Below, piece after piece: positions 43,777 to 52,000 of a stretch of 64,000 nt of DNA. This stretch comes from Roseiarcus sp963813555 (GTDB taxonomy: Bacteria; Pseudomonadota; Alphaproteobacteria; Rhizobiales; Beijerinckiaceae): positions 470,043-534,042 of the forward strand of contig CAWEZX010000008.1 in NCBI GenBank assembly GCA_963813555.1, in the 5' to 3' direction. Under the pieces are notes generated by a model, which made no database searches, was not told the origin of the DNA, and was given only the letters and a program-made list of their open reading frames with translations. Numbering within the stretch: position 1 is the stretch's first letter; each line of letters starts with the position of its first letter. Both the position numbers and the translations under genes were made by a program.

Positions 43777-44702
43777 CTAGACTTTTGGCTCCGCGTCAAC
43801 CGGGACAGCTCGCACGACCCGCCGGCCCCTGCGCTCTCGAAGCGCGAGATAAGCGCCGCAAGCAACGACCAGAGCCGCCCCGACGAGAGTGGCGGGGGCG
43901 GGCCAATCGCCAAAGACCACCACGCCAGAAATGATCATCCAGATGAGCTGGGTATAGGTGAACGGCGTCAAGGTTGGCGCCGGAGCAAACCGATGCGCCA
44001 CGATCAAGAGCCCGTGGCCGATCACTCCAAAGACGCCGAGCGCGGCCAGGAGCACCCAGGCGCCCCCGGCGTCGCTGGCTGGCGCCAGACCCAGGGCAAG
44101 ATGGGGGTCAGGACCACGATCCCCGCAATTTGCGTCCAGGCGAGCGTGGTCCGCGCCGCGTCGGCGCCGGCCAGCTTGCGGGTCGCCAGCACATATCCGG
44201 AATTGCAAACAACGCCGGCAATCGCGACGAGGACAATCGGTTGAAACGCGGCCGTCCCTGGGCGCGTCGCGATCACGACGCCGAGAAATCCGATCGCGAT
44301 CGCGATCATGCGCTCGGCGCTCACTCTTTCGCCAAGCAGAGGCCCGGCGAGAAGCGCGACGAAGATCGGGGTCAGAAAAGAGATCGTCGCCGTCTCCGAC
44401 AGTTGCAGCTGATGGACGGCAAGCAGGTTCGCGCTCGTCGAGCCAAAAAGCAGCGTCGAACGCACAAGCTGCAACCCAGGCCGCTTCGAGCGCAGGGTGA
44501 CCGGCCGCGACAGCGCGCGCGAGTTGGCGAGAGCGATCAGCGACGCCCCGACATAGCGTGTCCATATGATTTGCGTGATCCGCAAAGAAGCGCTCAGCCA
44601 TTTTGCGCAACTGTCCAGCCCGGTGAAGCAGACCATCGCGCCGCACATTAGCGCGATCGCGAGAACCCGCATCCGTCGGTCCTCGTCTTCGGCCGAAGTC
44701 AT
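43777..44702 (-). CDS. EamA/DMT-family transporter, frameshifted at a G-run as sequenced
   Basis: Two EamA halves are present. The first is MRVLAIALMCGAMVCFTGLD...RYVGASLIALANSRALSRP with LQLSETATISFLTPIFVALL and LGERVSAERMIAIAIGFLGV. The second is VAIAGVVCNSGYVLATRKLA...YTQLIWMIISGVVVFGDWPA. The frame breaks at ~44065 in GGGGGCGCC (coding strand). Adding one G restores PATPGGAWVLLAALGVFG and a protein of ~309 residues with ten helices. A homopolymer miscount is the simplest explanation. The substrate is unknown. Confidence 0.82.
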
Positions 44703-44727
44703 TCTTGTGGCCGTCGACGAAGCCAAT

Positions 44728-46038
44728 TCACACCGCTTCGCGCTCGATGCGGATCACCTGAGGCCTCTCCCGCACAACGCCGTCTTCGACAGTGCGCGCG
44801 AGCGCCTCCCGGATCGACGATTCCGTCGTTCCGTAGGTCATCAGCACGACCGGCGCGACGCCGGCTGAGGCCGCTTCCTTCGTCGCCCGCTTTTGCATGA
44901 TCGCCTCGAGCGAAATGAGCCGTTCGCCCATCCGCGCCGCGATCGCGCCCATGGCGCCGGGACGGTCGACGACGGCAAGGCGCACGTAATAGCCGCCCTC
45001 GTGCCGCTGCATCGGCACGCGGTCCGCCTCGACAAGCGATGTGGCAGGCCGACCGAACGGCGGCACGCGGATCCCGCGCGCGACGTCGACGATGTCGGCC
45101 GCTACGGCCGACGCGGTCGCATCGCCGCCGGCTCCCGGTCCGACCAGCGTCAATTCCCCGATTGCATCGCCAACGATCGAAACCGCGTTGAGCACGCCCA
45201 TCGTCTGGGCAAGTGGCGCGCTCTTGGCCACCATCGTTGGATGAACGCGCTGCTCGACGCCATGGGCGGTTCGTTCGGCGACGCCAAGCAGCTTGATCCG
45301 AAACCCAAGTTCGTCCGCGGCGCTTAAGTCCGCGAGCGTGATGGTCTCAATTCCTTCGACTGAAACGGCCCCCGCGTCGATCTTGGCCCCGAACGCGAGC
45401 GAGGCGAGAATTGCAAGCTTGTGCGCGGTGTCAAAGCCGCCGACGTCAAATGTCGGATCGGCCTCCGCATAGCCGAGCCTTTGAGCCTCTGTGAGGCAGA
45501 CCTCGAACGGAAGATTCTCTGTCTCCATGCGCGACAGGATGTAGTTGCAGGTTCCGTTGAGTATGCCGGAAATCCGCTGAATTGCGTTGCCGGCCAGGCT
45601 CTCGCGGAGAGTCTTGATGACGGGTATGCCGCCGCCGACCGCTGCCTCGAAGAACAATTGCGCGCCCGATCGCTCCGCAGCCGCCGCGAGTTCGATGCCA
45701 TGCGCGGCGAGCATCGCCTTATTCGCCGTGACGACGGAGACGCCGCGCGAAAGCGCAGCCTTGACGGCGTCGAACGCTACTCCGTCGGCCCCGCCGATCA
45801 ATTCAATGAAAATGTCGATGTGAGCGGAAGCGGCGAGGTCCGCTGGATCGGCGAAGTAAAGAGCGCCGCCAAGATCGATTCCCCGGTCGTCCTTGCGCCG
45901 CGCGCTATAGGCCGCCAGCGTGAAGTCGCGCCCGGCCCGCATCGTCAATCCGGCGTGCTGCCTTTGAAGAAGCCGAATGAGGCTTGACCCGACCACCCCG
46001 AGACCGGCGACGCCCAGGCGAAGCGGGTTCGTCATCAT
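44728..46038 (-). CDS. hom: Homoserine dehydrogenase
   Basis: The start at 46038 (MMTNPLRLGVAGLGVVGSSL) is preceded by GGAGATGATG and gives ~436 residues. The longer frame lacks homology. The Rossmann motif GVAGLGVVGSSLIRLLQ is followed by TANKAMLAAHGIELAAAAER, FEAAVGGGIPVIKTLRESLA, NGTCNYILSRME and EAQRLGYAEADPTFDVGGFD, the catalytic-domain signature. A C-terminal ACT domain (YYVRLAVVDRPGAMGAIAAR) mediates feedback by threonine. It reduces aspartate semialdehyde to homoserine, the branch point to threonine and methionine. In many alphaproteobacteria it follows an aminotransferase gene, but here it stands alone. Confidence 0.95.
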   Translation of the reverse strand: MMTNPLRLGVAGLGVVGSSLIRLLQRQHAGLTMRAGRDFTLAAYSARRKDDRGIDLGGALYFADPADLAASAHIDIFIELIGGADGVAFDAVKAALSRGVSVVTANKAMLAAHGIELAAAAERSGAQLFFEAAVGGGIPVIKTLRESLAGNAIQRISGILNGTCNYILSRMETENLPFEVCLTEAQRLGYAEADPTFDVGGFDTAHKLAILASLAFGAKIDAGAVSVEGIETITLADLSAADELGFRIKLLGVAERTAHGVEQRVHPTMVAKSAPLAQTMGVLNAVSIVGDAIGELTLVGPGAGGDATASAVAADIVDVARGIRVPPFGRPATSLVEADRVPMQRHEGGYYVRLAVVDRPGAMGAIAARMGERLISLEAIMQKRATKEAASAGVAPVVLMTYGTTESSIREALARTVEDGVVRERPQVIRIEREAV

Positions 46039-46120
46039 CTCCTCGCTCCGCCCAGCGGAGAACCTGATTTCGAGAGAAATGTCCCGAGTTCGCGGTCGGA
46101 AATCAAGGGCGCTCGCCAAC

Positions 46121-46537
46121 TCAACCGTATCGTTCGGCGGCCGATTTCTTCTTCTTCTTTCGCTCCTTGCGCGCGGCGTAGCGCGCGTCTCGCTCGAGCT
46201 TGCGCTCGTATTCGAGCCGCTCGCCCTCTTCCCGCTCGCGTTGCAGTTCAGCCTCGCGCGCGAGCGCTTCGAGCCTCAGTTGCTCTTGCCGGGCGGCTTC
46301 CTCGGCGGCGCGGCGAGCGGCTTCGGCCGCCGCCTCTTCCGCCTTGCGCTTGGCGCGCTCGACGTCGCGAAATTTTCGCGCCTCGAGAATCGCCTTCCGC
46401 TTGGCCTCGCGCTCGATGACTGCCGGGTCGGCGGGGTCATGTTTCGAATTGGCGAGAAATTTTTCCGCCATGGCTTTCCGCGCCTTGGCGGCGGCGGCCT
46501 GCCGGTCGGTGAAGTTGTTGCCGTTCAAAAAGGACAT
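46121..46537 (-). CDS. DUF6481 family coiled-coil protein
   Basis: The 138-residue protein begins MSFLNGNNFTDRQAAAAKAR and is almost wholly charged alpha-helix (KAMAEKFLANSKHDPADPAV, then long Glu/Arg/Ala heptads) ending in a Lys-rich RKERKKKKKSAAERYG. It matches the DUF6481 family of alphaproteobacterial proteins, which has no known function. No membrane segment is present. It is 83 bp upstream of the hom start region and in the same direction, so they could share a transcript. Confidence 0.8.
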   Translation of the reverse strand: MSFLNGNNFTDRQAAAAKARKAMAEKFLANSKHDPADPAVIEREAKRKAILEARKFRDVERAKRKAEEAAAEAARRAAEEAARQEQLRLEALAREAELQREREEGERLEYERKLERDARYAARKERKKKKKSAAERYG

Positions 46538-47095
46538 CGGTTCCTAGAAGACTGGTTATTGGGGATGCGCGCTCATGGCACAGCGTGAACAGAACAGCAA
46601 TTGTTTTTGCAGCAAAGCGGCGATGCGCCGCGAGCAAGGCCTAACGATTTCCTACGACACTTTTTTGTTGCGCTCTGACAGTGTTCCCGATCGTTGGTCA
46701 TCCGACTTACCGCGTTCACGCTCGCGTGATCGTCCAGACTCGACGTCACCGACCTGGGCTGCGGAAGCGCGCTGTTCAAGACGCGGTTCTGCCCGCGGCT
46801 GATTACGACCAAATCGATCAAACATTCCGGACGAGATAGAATTCGATCCGGCGCACGGGGGATCATATAACACATATTTCTGCTTTTCACAAGGAAATGC
46901 GCAATAAATATTGCAAGCTTACGGTCTCTCCCGTGCTCGCTGCGTCGAAGCCAGTGGCCCGCGCCGCCGTGAGCAGCCGCGCCCGCGCCGCCGGCGGGCG
47001 CCGGATGGCGTTGCGCCTTCGACGCGTTTGGGACAAAAGGCCGGGCTAAAGCTTCCCGACAAACCGGTTCCCGAAAGAGTTCACGCATCGTCGCC
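46538..47095. other. Intergenic region, no confident gene
   Basis: Several short frames cross these 558 bases, but none has recognisable homology. The most plausible is a minus-strand ORF starting MFDRFGRNQPRAEPRLEQRA near 46822, of unknown family and low confidence. A short AT-rich patch (46864-46920) upstream of ctaA may hold a promoter. Confidence 0.4.
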
Positions 47096-48160
47096 ATGGT
47101 CTTAACTCACAGCGCGCCCGCCGCCGTTCGCTCCGCGAACCTTGGCGTTCGCCGGGCGGTTCGCTTTTGGCTGCTCGCCGTGGCGGGCCTCGTCTTTCTT
47201 ATGGTGCTGGTTGGCGGCGCGACGCGGCTCACAGAATCCGGCCTCTCCATCACCCAATGGAAGCCGGTCACCGGAATCCTTCCTCCGCTGAGCGGCGCGG
47301 AGTGGCAGGCCGAGTTCGACCGCTACAAGCAAATCCCGCAATTCGCCAAGCTCAATCCGGACATGACACTCGATGGCTTCAAGACCATTTTCTGGTGGGA
47401 GTGGGCCCATCGGTTATTGGCGCGCGTCGTGGGCGCGGCGTTCATTTTGCCGGGCCTCTGGTTCTGGCGGAAAGGCCAGCTCAAGGCCGCGCTCGGGCGG
47501 CAGGTCGCCGTCGCGACCGGCTTGCTCGCGCTCGAGCCGATTGTCGGCTGGTGGATGGTGTCCTCGGGCTTGAGCCAGCGCACCGAAGTAGCCCACGAGC
47601 GATTGGCGCTGCACCTCATGATCGCCGCCGCGACCTTCGGCGCCCTGATCTACGCCGCCGTCGGACTTGGCGAACGGCCGAAGGCGAGCACGGCGCCGCG
47701 CGGATTTGCGATTTCGGCGCTGGTCTTCGCGGCCCTCGTCTTCTGCCAGCTCGGCCTCGGCGCTCTCGTCGCGGGGTTACGCGGCGGCCTCATCTACAAC
47801 ACCTGGCCACTGATGGGATCGAGCCTTGTTCCGGGAGAAGCGTTCCACCCAAGCCCGCTGCAAGCGATATTCGGCGATCCCGCGACGGCGCAGTTCGACC
47901 ACCGGATGTCCGCCTACGCCATCATCGCCTTCGCGATTGTTCAGGCGATCGCTGCGCTACGCGCCGCGCCGGGCTCGCCGCTTGCTAGCCGCGCGGTGGT
48001 CGTTGCGGCCGTCGCTCTACTCCAGGTCGCGCTTGGCGTTGCCACGCTGCTCGCCGTCGTTCCGATCGAGCTTGCGCTCGCCCATCAGGCGCTGGCGCTG
48101 GCCCTTTTCGGCCTCGCGGTCGTCCACCTGCGCGCGACCGAGATGGAGCAAGGCGAATAA
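47096..48160 (+). CDS. ctaA: Heme A synthase
   Basis: The 354-residue protein has eight predicted helices with the CtaA/COX15 signatures LVGGATRLTESGLSITQWKP, FWWEWAHRLLARVVG (haem-ligand His), TEVAHERLALHLMIA, GLIYNTWPLMG and QFDHRMSAYAIIAFAI, and a final AHQALALALFGLAVVH (His ligand). It oxidises the methyl group of haem O to the formyl of haem A for aa3-type oxidases. The ATG at 47096 is accepted because RFWLLAVAGLVFLMV follows at normal distance. Convergent with the oxidase-like gene at 48612-50057, with ctaB beyond. Confidence 0.95.
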   Translation: MVLTHSAPAAVRSANLGVRRAVRFWLLAVAGLVFLMVLVGGATRLTESGLSITQWKPVTGILPPLSGAEWQAEFDRYKQIPQFAKLNPDMTLDGFKTIFWWEWAHRLLARVVGAAFILPGLWFWRKGQLKAALGRQVAVATGLLALEPIVGWWMVSSGLSQRTEVAHERLALHLMIAAATFGALIYAAVGLGERPKASTAPRGFAISALVFAALVFCQLGLGALVAGLRGGLIYNTWPLMGSSLVPGEAFHPSPLQAIFGDPATAQFDHRMSAYAIIAFAIVQAIAALRAAPGSPLASRAVVVAAVALLQVALGVATLLAVVPIELALAHQALALALFGLAVVHLRATEMEQGE

Positions 48161-48255
48161 TCCAACCCGCAGGAAAAGAAATCCAAGGAAGAGGAAGGAA
48201 AACCAAAGGAAGGCCTCTCCGCAAGGCGGCCCGTCGATCCGGCGACCGAACCAAG

Positions 48256-48465
48256 ATGGCACGACTTTTGATTTCGCGTGGCTACTACTTTAAGACCCAC
48301 CTCGACTATTTTATGAAGCTTTCCTTATCTATTGGCCGCCTCAAACAAGTCATGAGGCGGGGCGCTGTTGCGATTATAGTTGTACAAGACTCGTACTACA
48401 AAGACGTTCACAATAATCTGCCCAAAATCGTATCTGAAATGGCGACACTCAACGGCTTTTCCTGA
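48256..48465 (+). pseudogene. Fragment resembling a DNA methyltransferase C-terminus
   Basis: A 69-residue frame contains DYFMKLSLSIGRLKQVMRRG, then AVAIIVVQDSYYKDVHNNLP and KIVSEMATLNGFS. VVQDSYYKDVHNDLP-like strings occur in beta-type DNA methyltransferase-like proteins. The AdoMet motifs (DPPY and FxGxG) are absent. The piece is more AT-rich than its neighbours and lies alone after ctaA, so it is probably a foreign remnant. Identification is tentative. Confidence 0.35.
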
Positions 48466-48611
48466 CTTGGGTCGAAAGAGTTCCGGTTCGCGCGGTCAAT
48501 GTCGGGAGTAAACCCTTATACGCGAGTTTATCAGCGAAGGCCGGGCGCTGTTGAGACCGTGCTCTGCTTTAAGCGCGAGGCAACCAACAGCCTCCGTGCA
48601 AAAAACAAGGA

Positions 48612-50057
48612 CTAAGGCGACACAACCGTTTTTGGCGAATTTGGCCCTCTCGGCGCGACGGCCCCGTTTGCCCGCCGCCACAGTGCTCGTATGGCGACGA
48701 TGACAAACGCGGCGCCGCCCAGAATGGTGAAGATCGAAGCGATCCCGTGCACCGCCATGCCCGCCGCGGCGACAGTGTCCAGCGATCCAGCGCCGGCCGG
48801 GGTTTTGCGCAAGGCGCCGTAGCCGCCGGCGACGAACATGGCGATTGAGGCCACGAACTGGCCGGCGCCGTAGAGGCCAAGGAGGAGTCGGGTTGCTCGC
48901 GGCGGCGCCGGCGGCTTGCCCAGTTCCTTGAGGCCAAAGGTGAGCAGCATCCCGGCGCTCGACACGCTGACCGCGGTGATGACGGCGTGATAATGCGCGG
49001 GCGTGCGGGTGTCAGAACCGGTGATGAGGAAACCCATCACGCCGCCCAGCGCGAACAACGCCAGCGATATCGCAAGGGCGAAGAAAGCCGGATCGGGCCA
49101 TGGCCATGGCGCGGACGACCCGCGGGCGCGCGCGACGAGCGAAACGGCAAAGATCAGCGTCGGCGCGGCGATCCCGAACTGCAGCAGTCGGAACGCCTCG
49201 CGCTGATGGTCGGAGAAGGAAGCGAAAACCGCATAGAACGCCGGCGCCGCCGCCGCGATCAGCGCGATGAGAAATACACAGGCGAGGAAGACGCGGCTGT
49301 CGACCACCTCTTCGCCTAAGCTCATGCGCGCGAGGATCGACCAGTTCGTCACCATGAGGATTGCGTAGACGAATTGCAGCACGTGGCCGCCGCCCCAGAA
49401 CAGCGCGTCGCGCGACGCCAGCTCCCCTCTGTTCGCGAGCAGCGTTGCCGCGACGCCAAAACAGATCAGCGCCAGAACGTAGACGAAGCCGCCAAGCGCC
49501 ATCGCGACCGTGAGCGGCGGCGCTGACTTAAGCCGGCCCGGCAGATTGATCAGAAGACGAACGACAGGCGCGAGCACCCCCAAGGCCAGCGCCAACAGTC
49601 CGATGTCATAGGCCGGATGGCGAATGATCGGAATGTAGTTGGTGAGCACAGGCTGTGTGGCCTCGAGGAAAGCCGGCGCGAACAGGCACGGAAAAGCCAG
49701 GAGAACCGCGCCTTGCCCGATCCGCCCGAGCGGCGCGGCGCGCACATCGTCGCCGGCAAGCTTTAGCGTCCCAACGCTGACCAGGAAGGCGAACGCGCCC
49801 TGCAGCCAGATCACCAGCGAGAACACGACGTGGATCACCAGGCCCTTATAAAAGAAGTCGATCGGCCAGAACGGCGTCTTCTCCATTCCGGGAATCCGCG
49901 ACAGCGCCAGCAGAATCGCGAACACGCCGGCGACCGCGAGCGCGCCGACCGCGAGCCAGGCCCATCCGATAAGTTCGCGTCGGACTGCGCTCTCCGCGCC
50001 GGCGACAGATCGGGCGCGATTGAGGGAAGTGAGCGTCGGTTGCGCCATTGGGGTCAT
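48612..50057 (-). CDS. Haem-copper oxidase subunit I-like membrane protein
   Basis: The 481-residue protein has about twelve predicted helices and the look of a divergent subunit I: His76 in WPIDFFYKGLVIHVVFSLVI, His225 in WGGGHVLQFVYAILM, and a helix-X-like pair His355/His357 in TPAHYHAVITAV. The pair of adjacent histidines that normally completes CuB (HHxH) is not seen; the only His there is in SDHQREAF (His284). It is grouped with a DUF420 protein, a 38-residue membrane peptide and ctaB on the same strand. It may be a cbb3/NOR-like relative with altered or lost oxygen chemistry (inference). Confidence 0.7.
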   Translation of the reverse strand: MTPMAQPTLTSLNRARSVAGAESAVRRELIGWAWLAVGALAVAGVFAILLALSRIPGMEKTPFWPIDFFYKGLVIHVVFSLVIWLQGAFAFLVSVGTLKLAGDDVRAAPLGRIGQGAVLLAFPCLFAPAFLEATQPVLTNYIPIIRHPAYDIGLLALALGVLAPVVRLLINLPGRLKSAPPLTVAMALGGFVYVLALICFGVAATLLANRGELASRDALFWGGGHVLQFVYAILMVTNWSILARMSLGEEVVDSRVFLACVFLIALIAAAAPAFYAVFASFSDHQREAFRLLQFGIAAPTLIFAVSLVARARGSSAPWPWPDPAFFALAISLALFALGGVMGFLITGSDTRTPAHYHAVITAVSVSSAGMLLTFGLKELGKPPAPPRATRLLLGLYGAGQFVASIAMFVAGGYGALRKTPAGAGSLDTVAAAGMAVHGIASIFTILGGAAFVIVAIRALWRRANGAVAPRGPNSPKTVVSP

Positions 50058-50089
50058 CGAAAGTTCAAACCGCTCCGCTCACGAGCCGG

Positions 50090-50533
50090 TCAACTGGCGT
50101 TCATCGGATAGAGATGGACCGCCATCACGTAGACGACAAGGCCAGAGACCGCGACAAAGAGCCACGCCGGGAACGTGAAACGCGCCAGCCGCTTGTGCGT
50201 AGCGAACCGCTGTTTGAGCGCGTTGTAGAAGGTCACCGGCACGAGGACCGCGACCACGAAGGCCATAAACACATGGATCGCGAGCAGTGTGAAATAGATT
50301 GGTCTTATCGCGCCATGGCCGCCGAATTTCGCCAGGCCCGCGAATGCGTGGTACACAAGATAGACCGCGAGAAATGCGACGCCGAGCCCGATGGCGACGA
50401 ACATCGTCCGCCGGTGTCCCTCGCGATCGCGGGCGCGGATCAGGCTGTAGGCGCGCAGCAGAACGACGATGGTCGCCGCATTGATGACGGCGAGCACGTG
50501 CGGCAAGTCGCGAATAGCAATCATCGGCGTCAA
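50090..50533 (-). CDS. DUF420 membrane protein
   Basis: The 147-residue protein has four predicted helices: LPHVLAVINAATIVVLLRAY, TMFVAIGLGVAFLAVYLVYH, YFTLLAIHVFMAFVVAVLVP and FPAWLFVAVSGLVVYVMAVH. Several in-membrane histidines match DUF420 (CtaM-related) proteins, which are linked to oxidase assembly. The TTG start overlaps the upstream 38-residue ORF's stop (TTGA); an ATG three codons in is the alternative. It lies between the oxidase-like gene and ctaB. Confidence 0.82.
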   Translation of the reverse strand: MTPMIAIRDLPHVLAVINAATIVVLLRAYSLIRARDREGHRRTMFVAIGLGVAFLAVYLVYHAFAGLAKFGGHGAIRPIYFTLLAIHVFMAFVVAVLVPVTFYNALKQRFATHKRLARFTFPAWLFVAVSGLVVYVMAVHLYPMNAS

Positions 50534-50646
50534 CCGTGGCCGCCCATCTTGTATAGGAAACTGGCGTACACGAACGCCGCGAGCGCCGCGAGGACGACGA
50601 ACACGATCCAGTTGCGTCGCTTCAGATTCGGGTCGGGATTCGTCAT
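50530..50646 (-). CDS. 38-residue membrane peptide of the oxidase-like cluster
   Basis: The peptide MTNPDPNLKRRNWIVFVVLA continues ALAAFVYASFLYKMGGHG. A short basic cytoplasmic start, one membrane helix and a small His-containing end are visible. Its stop overlaps the start of the DUF420 gene, so translation is probably coupled. Position and shape resemble the small CoxF/CcoQ-type accessory peptides of cytochrome oxidase operons, but no sequence family is recognised. Confidence 0.6.
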   Translation of the reverse strand: MTNPDPNLKRRNWIVFVVLAALAAFVYASFLYKMGGHG

Positions 50647-50704
50647 GTCGAGATCGCTGGGCGGCGCAGGTTTGACGGTCGAGAAGCGCGCTTAAGCCGC
50701 CGGT

Positions 50705-51655
50705 TTAAACGCGGTCACGGAGCATGACCTCGGCGAGCATCGCCGCGAATAGGACGAACAAGTAGAGAATCGAGAATCCGAACAGGCCCATCGCCGCCTT
50801 GCGCCTCGCCGATTCATCGCCGTCGCGCAATCGGTAAAGGGCGAACGCCCGCCAGAGCAGCCCGGCGTTGGCGGCGACAGCGACGGCGCCATAGAGCAGG
50901 CCGACGCCTGGTATCAATAGCGGCCCGAGCGACGCTGGAACGAGCAGAAGGGAATAAGCCACGATCTGCCGGCAGGTCTTAACCGGACCCACGACATTGG
51001 GCAGCATCGGCACCCCGACCCGCTCATAGTCGCCGCTTCGGCACAAAGCCAGCGCCCAGAAGTGCGGCGGCGTCCATAAGAAGGTGATGAGGAACATCGC
51101 GATCGGGCCCGCCGAGACGCTATTCACCGCGGCGGCCCAGCCAATGACCGGCGGCAGCGCGCCGGCGGCGCCGCCGATGACGATGTTGAGCGGCGTCGAG
51201 CGCTTAAGAACCATAGTGTAGAGCGGAATGTAAATGGCGATGGTCAACGCCAGCAGCGCCGCCGCCAACACGTTGACCTTGATCGCCAGAGCGGCCACCG
51301 ACACGATCGAAAGGAGAATTCCGATCGCCAGCGCCTCCACAGGAGGAACCACGCCACGCGGAATGGGCCGCGTCGCCGTCCGCGCCATATTGGCGTCAAT
51401 GTCGGCGTCCCACCACATGTTGAGCGCACCGCACGCTCCCGCTCCGCCGGCCATCGCCGAGAGCGTGGCGAGGAGCTTCATCCAATCGATCGGCCCCGGC
51501 GCTAGCGCAAAGCCGACTGCGCCGGTGAATACGACGAGCGACATGACGCGCGGCTTGAGCAGGACAAGATGGTCTACAACTCCGTCCCATGGCCGTGCGC
51601 GCGCCGGACCATGGACCCGGCGCTCACGCGCGACTGTCGTCGATCGAACCGTCAC
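50705..51655 (-). CDS. ctaB: Protoheme IX farnesyltransferase (heme O synthase)
   Basis: GTG at 51655, preceded by AGGCGGAG, gives 316 residues and was chosen over a much longer frame that runs through repeat DNA. The UbiA-type prenyltransferase motifs are LLKPRVMSLVVFTGAVGF, ALNMWWDADIDANMARTATR (first Asp-rich motif with two Asp) and FLITFLWTPPHFWALALCRS with YERVGVPMLPNVVGP (second motif). It adds a farnesyl group to haem B to make haem O, the substrate of ctaA ~4 kb away. Nine helices are expected in the inner membrane. Confidence 0.93.
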   Translation of the reverse strand: MTVRSTTVARERRVHGPARARPWDGVVDHLVLLKPRVMSLVVFTGAVGFALAPGPIDWMKLLATLSAMAGGAGACGALNMWWDADIDANMARTATRPIPRGVVPPVEALAIGILLSIVSVAALAIKVNVLAAALLALTIAIYIPLYTMVLKRSTPLNIVIGGAAGALPPVIGWAAAVNSVSAGPIAMFLITFLWTPPHFWALALCRSGDYERVGVPMLPNVVGPVKTCRQIVAYSLLLVPASLGPLLIPGVGLLYGAVAVAANAGLLWRAFALYRLRDGDESARRKAAMGLFGFSILYLFVLFAAMLAEVMLRDRV

Positions 51656-51833
51656 CTTGCTCCGCCTGAGTAGCGCGCCGCGGCGCGGCGCCGTTAGAAT
51701 GCGTTTGCGCGATTGCCGCGCGTCTTCGCGTTGCGCTCCGCCGCTGCGGCCCGGCCCACCCTCTACCATAATGGCAATGGCCGTCGACCCCAAAAGTGGA
51801 GCCGGACGCTGGGCGATTGGCTTTTGGATGTGC

Positions 51834-51966
51834 TCACCCCTCATTCTGAGGCGCCCCGCATTTAGCGGGGCCTCGAAGAATGGTCCAGTTGGGCCTCCGG
51901 TCCATCGCCAGGTTGGAGCGTCTTTCGAGACCCCGCGCTTCGCGCGGCCCTCAGGACGAGGCGGAG
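51834..51966. repeat. Alphaproteobacterial palindromic intergenic repeat pair
   Basis: CCCTCATTCTGAGGCGCCCC...GCGGGGCCTCGAAG and, in inverse orientation, CTTTCGAGACCCCGCGCTTC...CCTCAGGACGAGG form a large imperfect palindrome upstream of ctaB. This repeat type is common between genes in Hyphomicrobiales. Only noise-like ORFs cross it. Confidence 0.7.
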
Positions 51967-52000
51967 TGTGGCGCCCGGTTACGCGAAGGTACAAATTGCG

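Noticed and set aside
46573..47097. 174-residue minus-strand frame upstream of ctaA
   Set aside because: Only its first residues look protein-like. There is no family match and no ribosome binding site, and composition changes abruptly along it.
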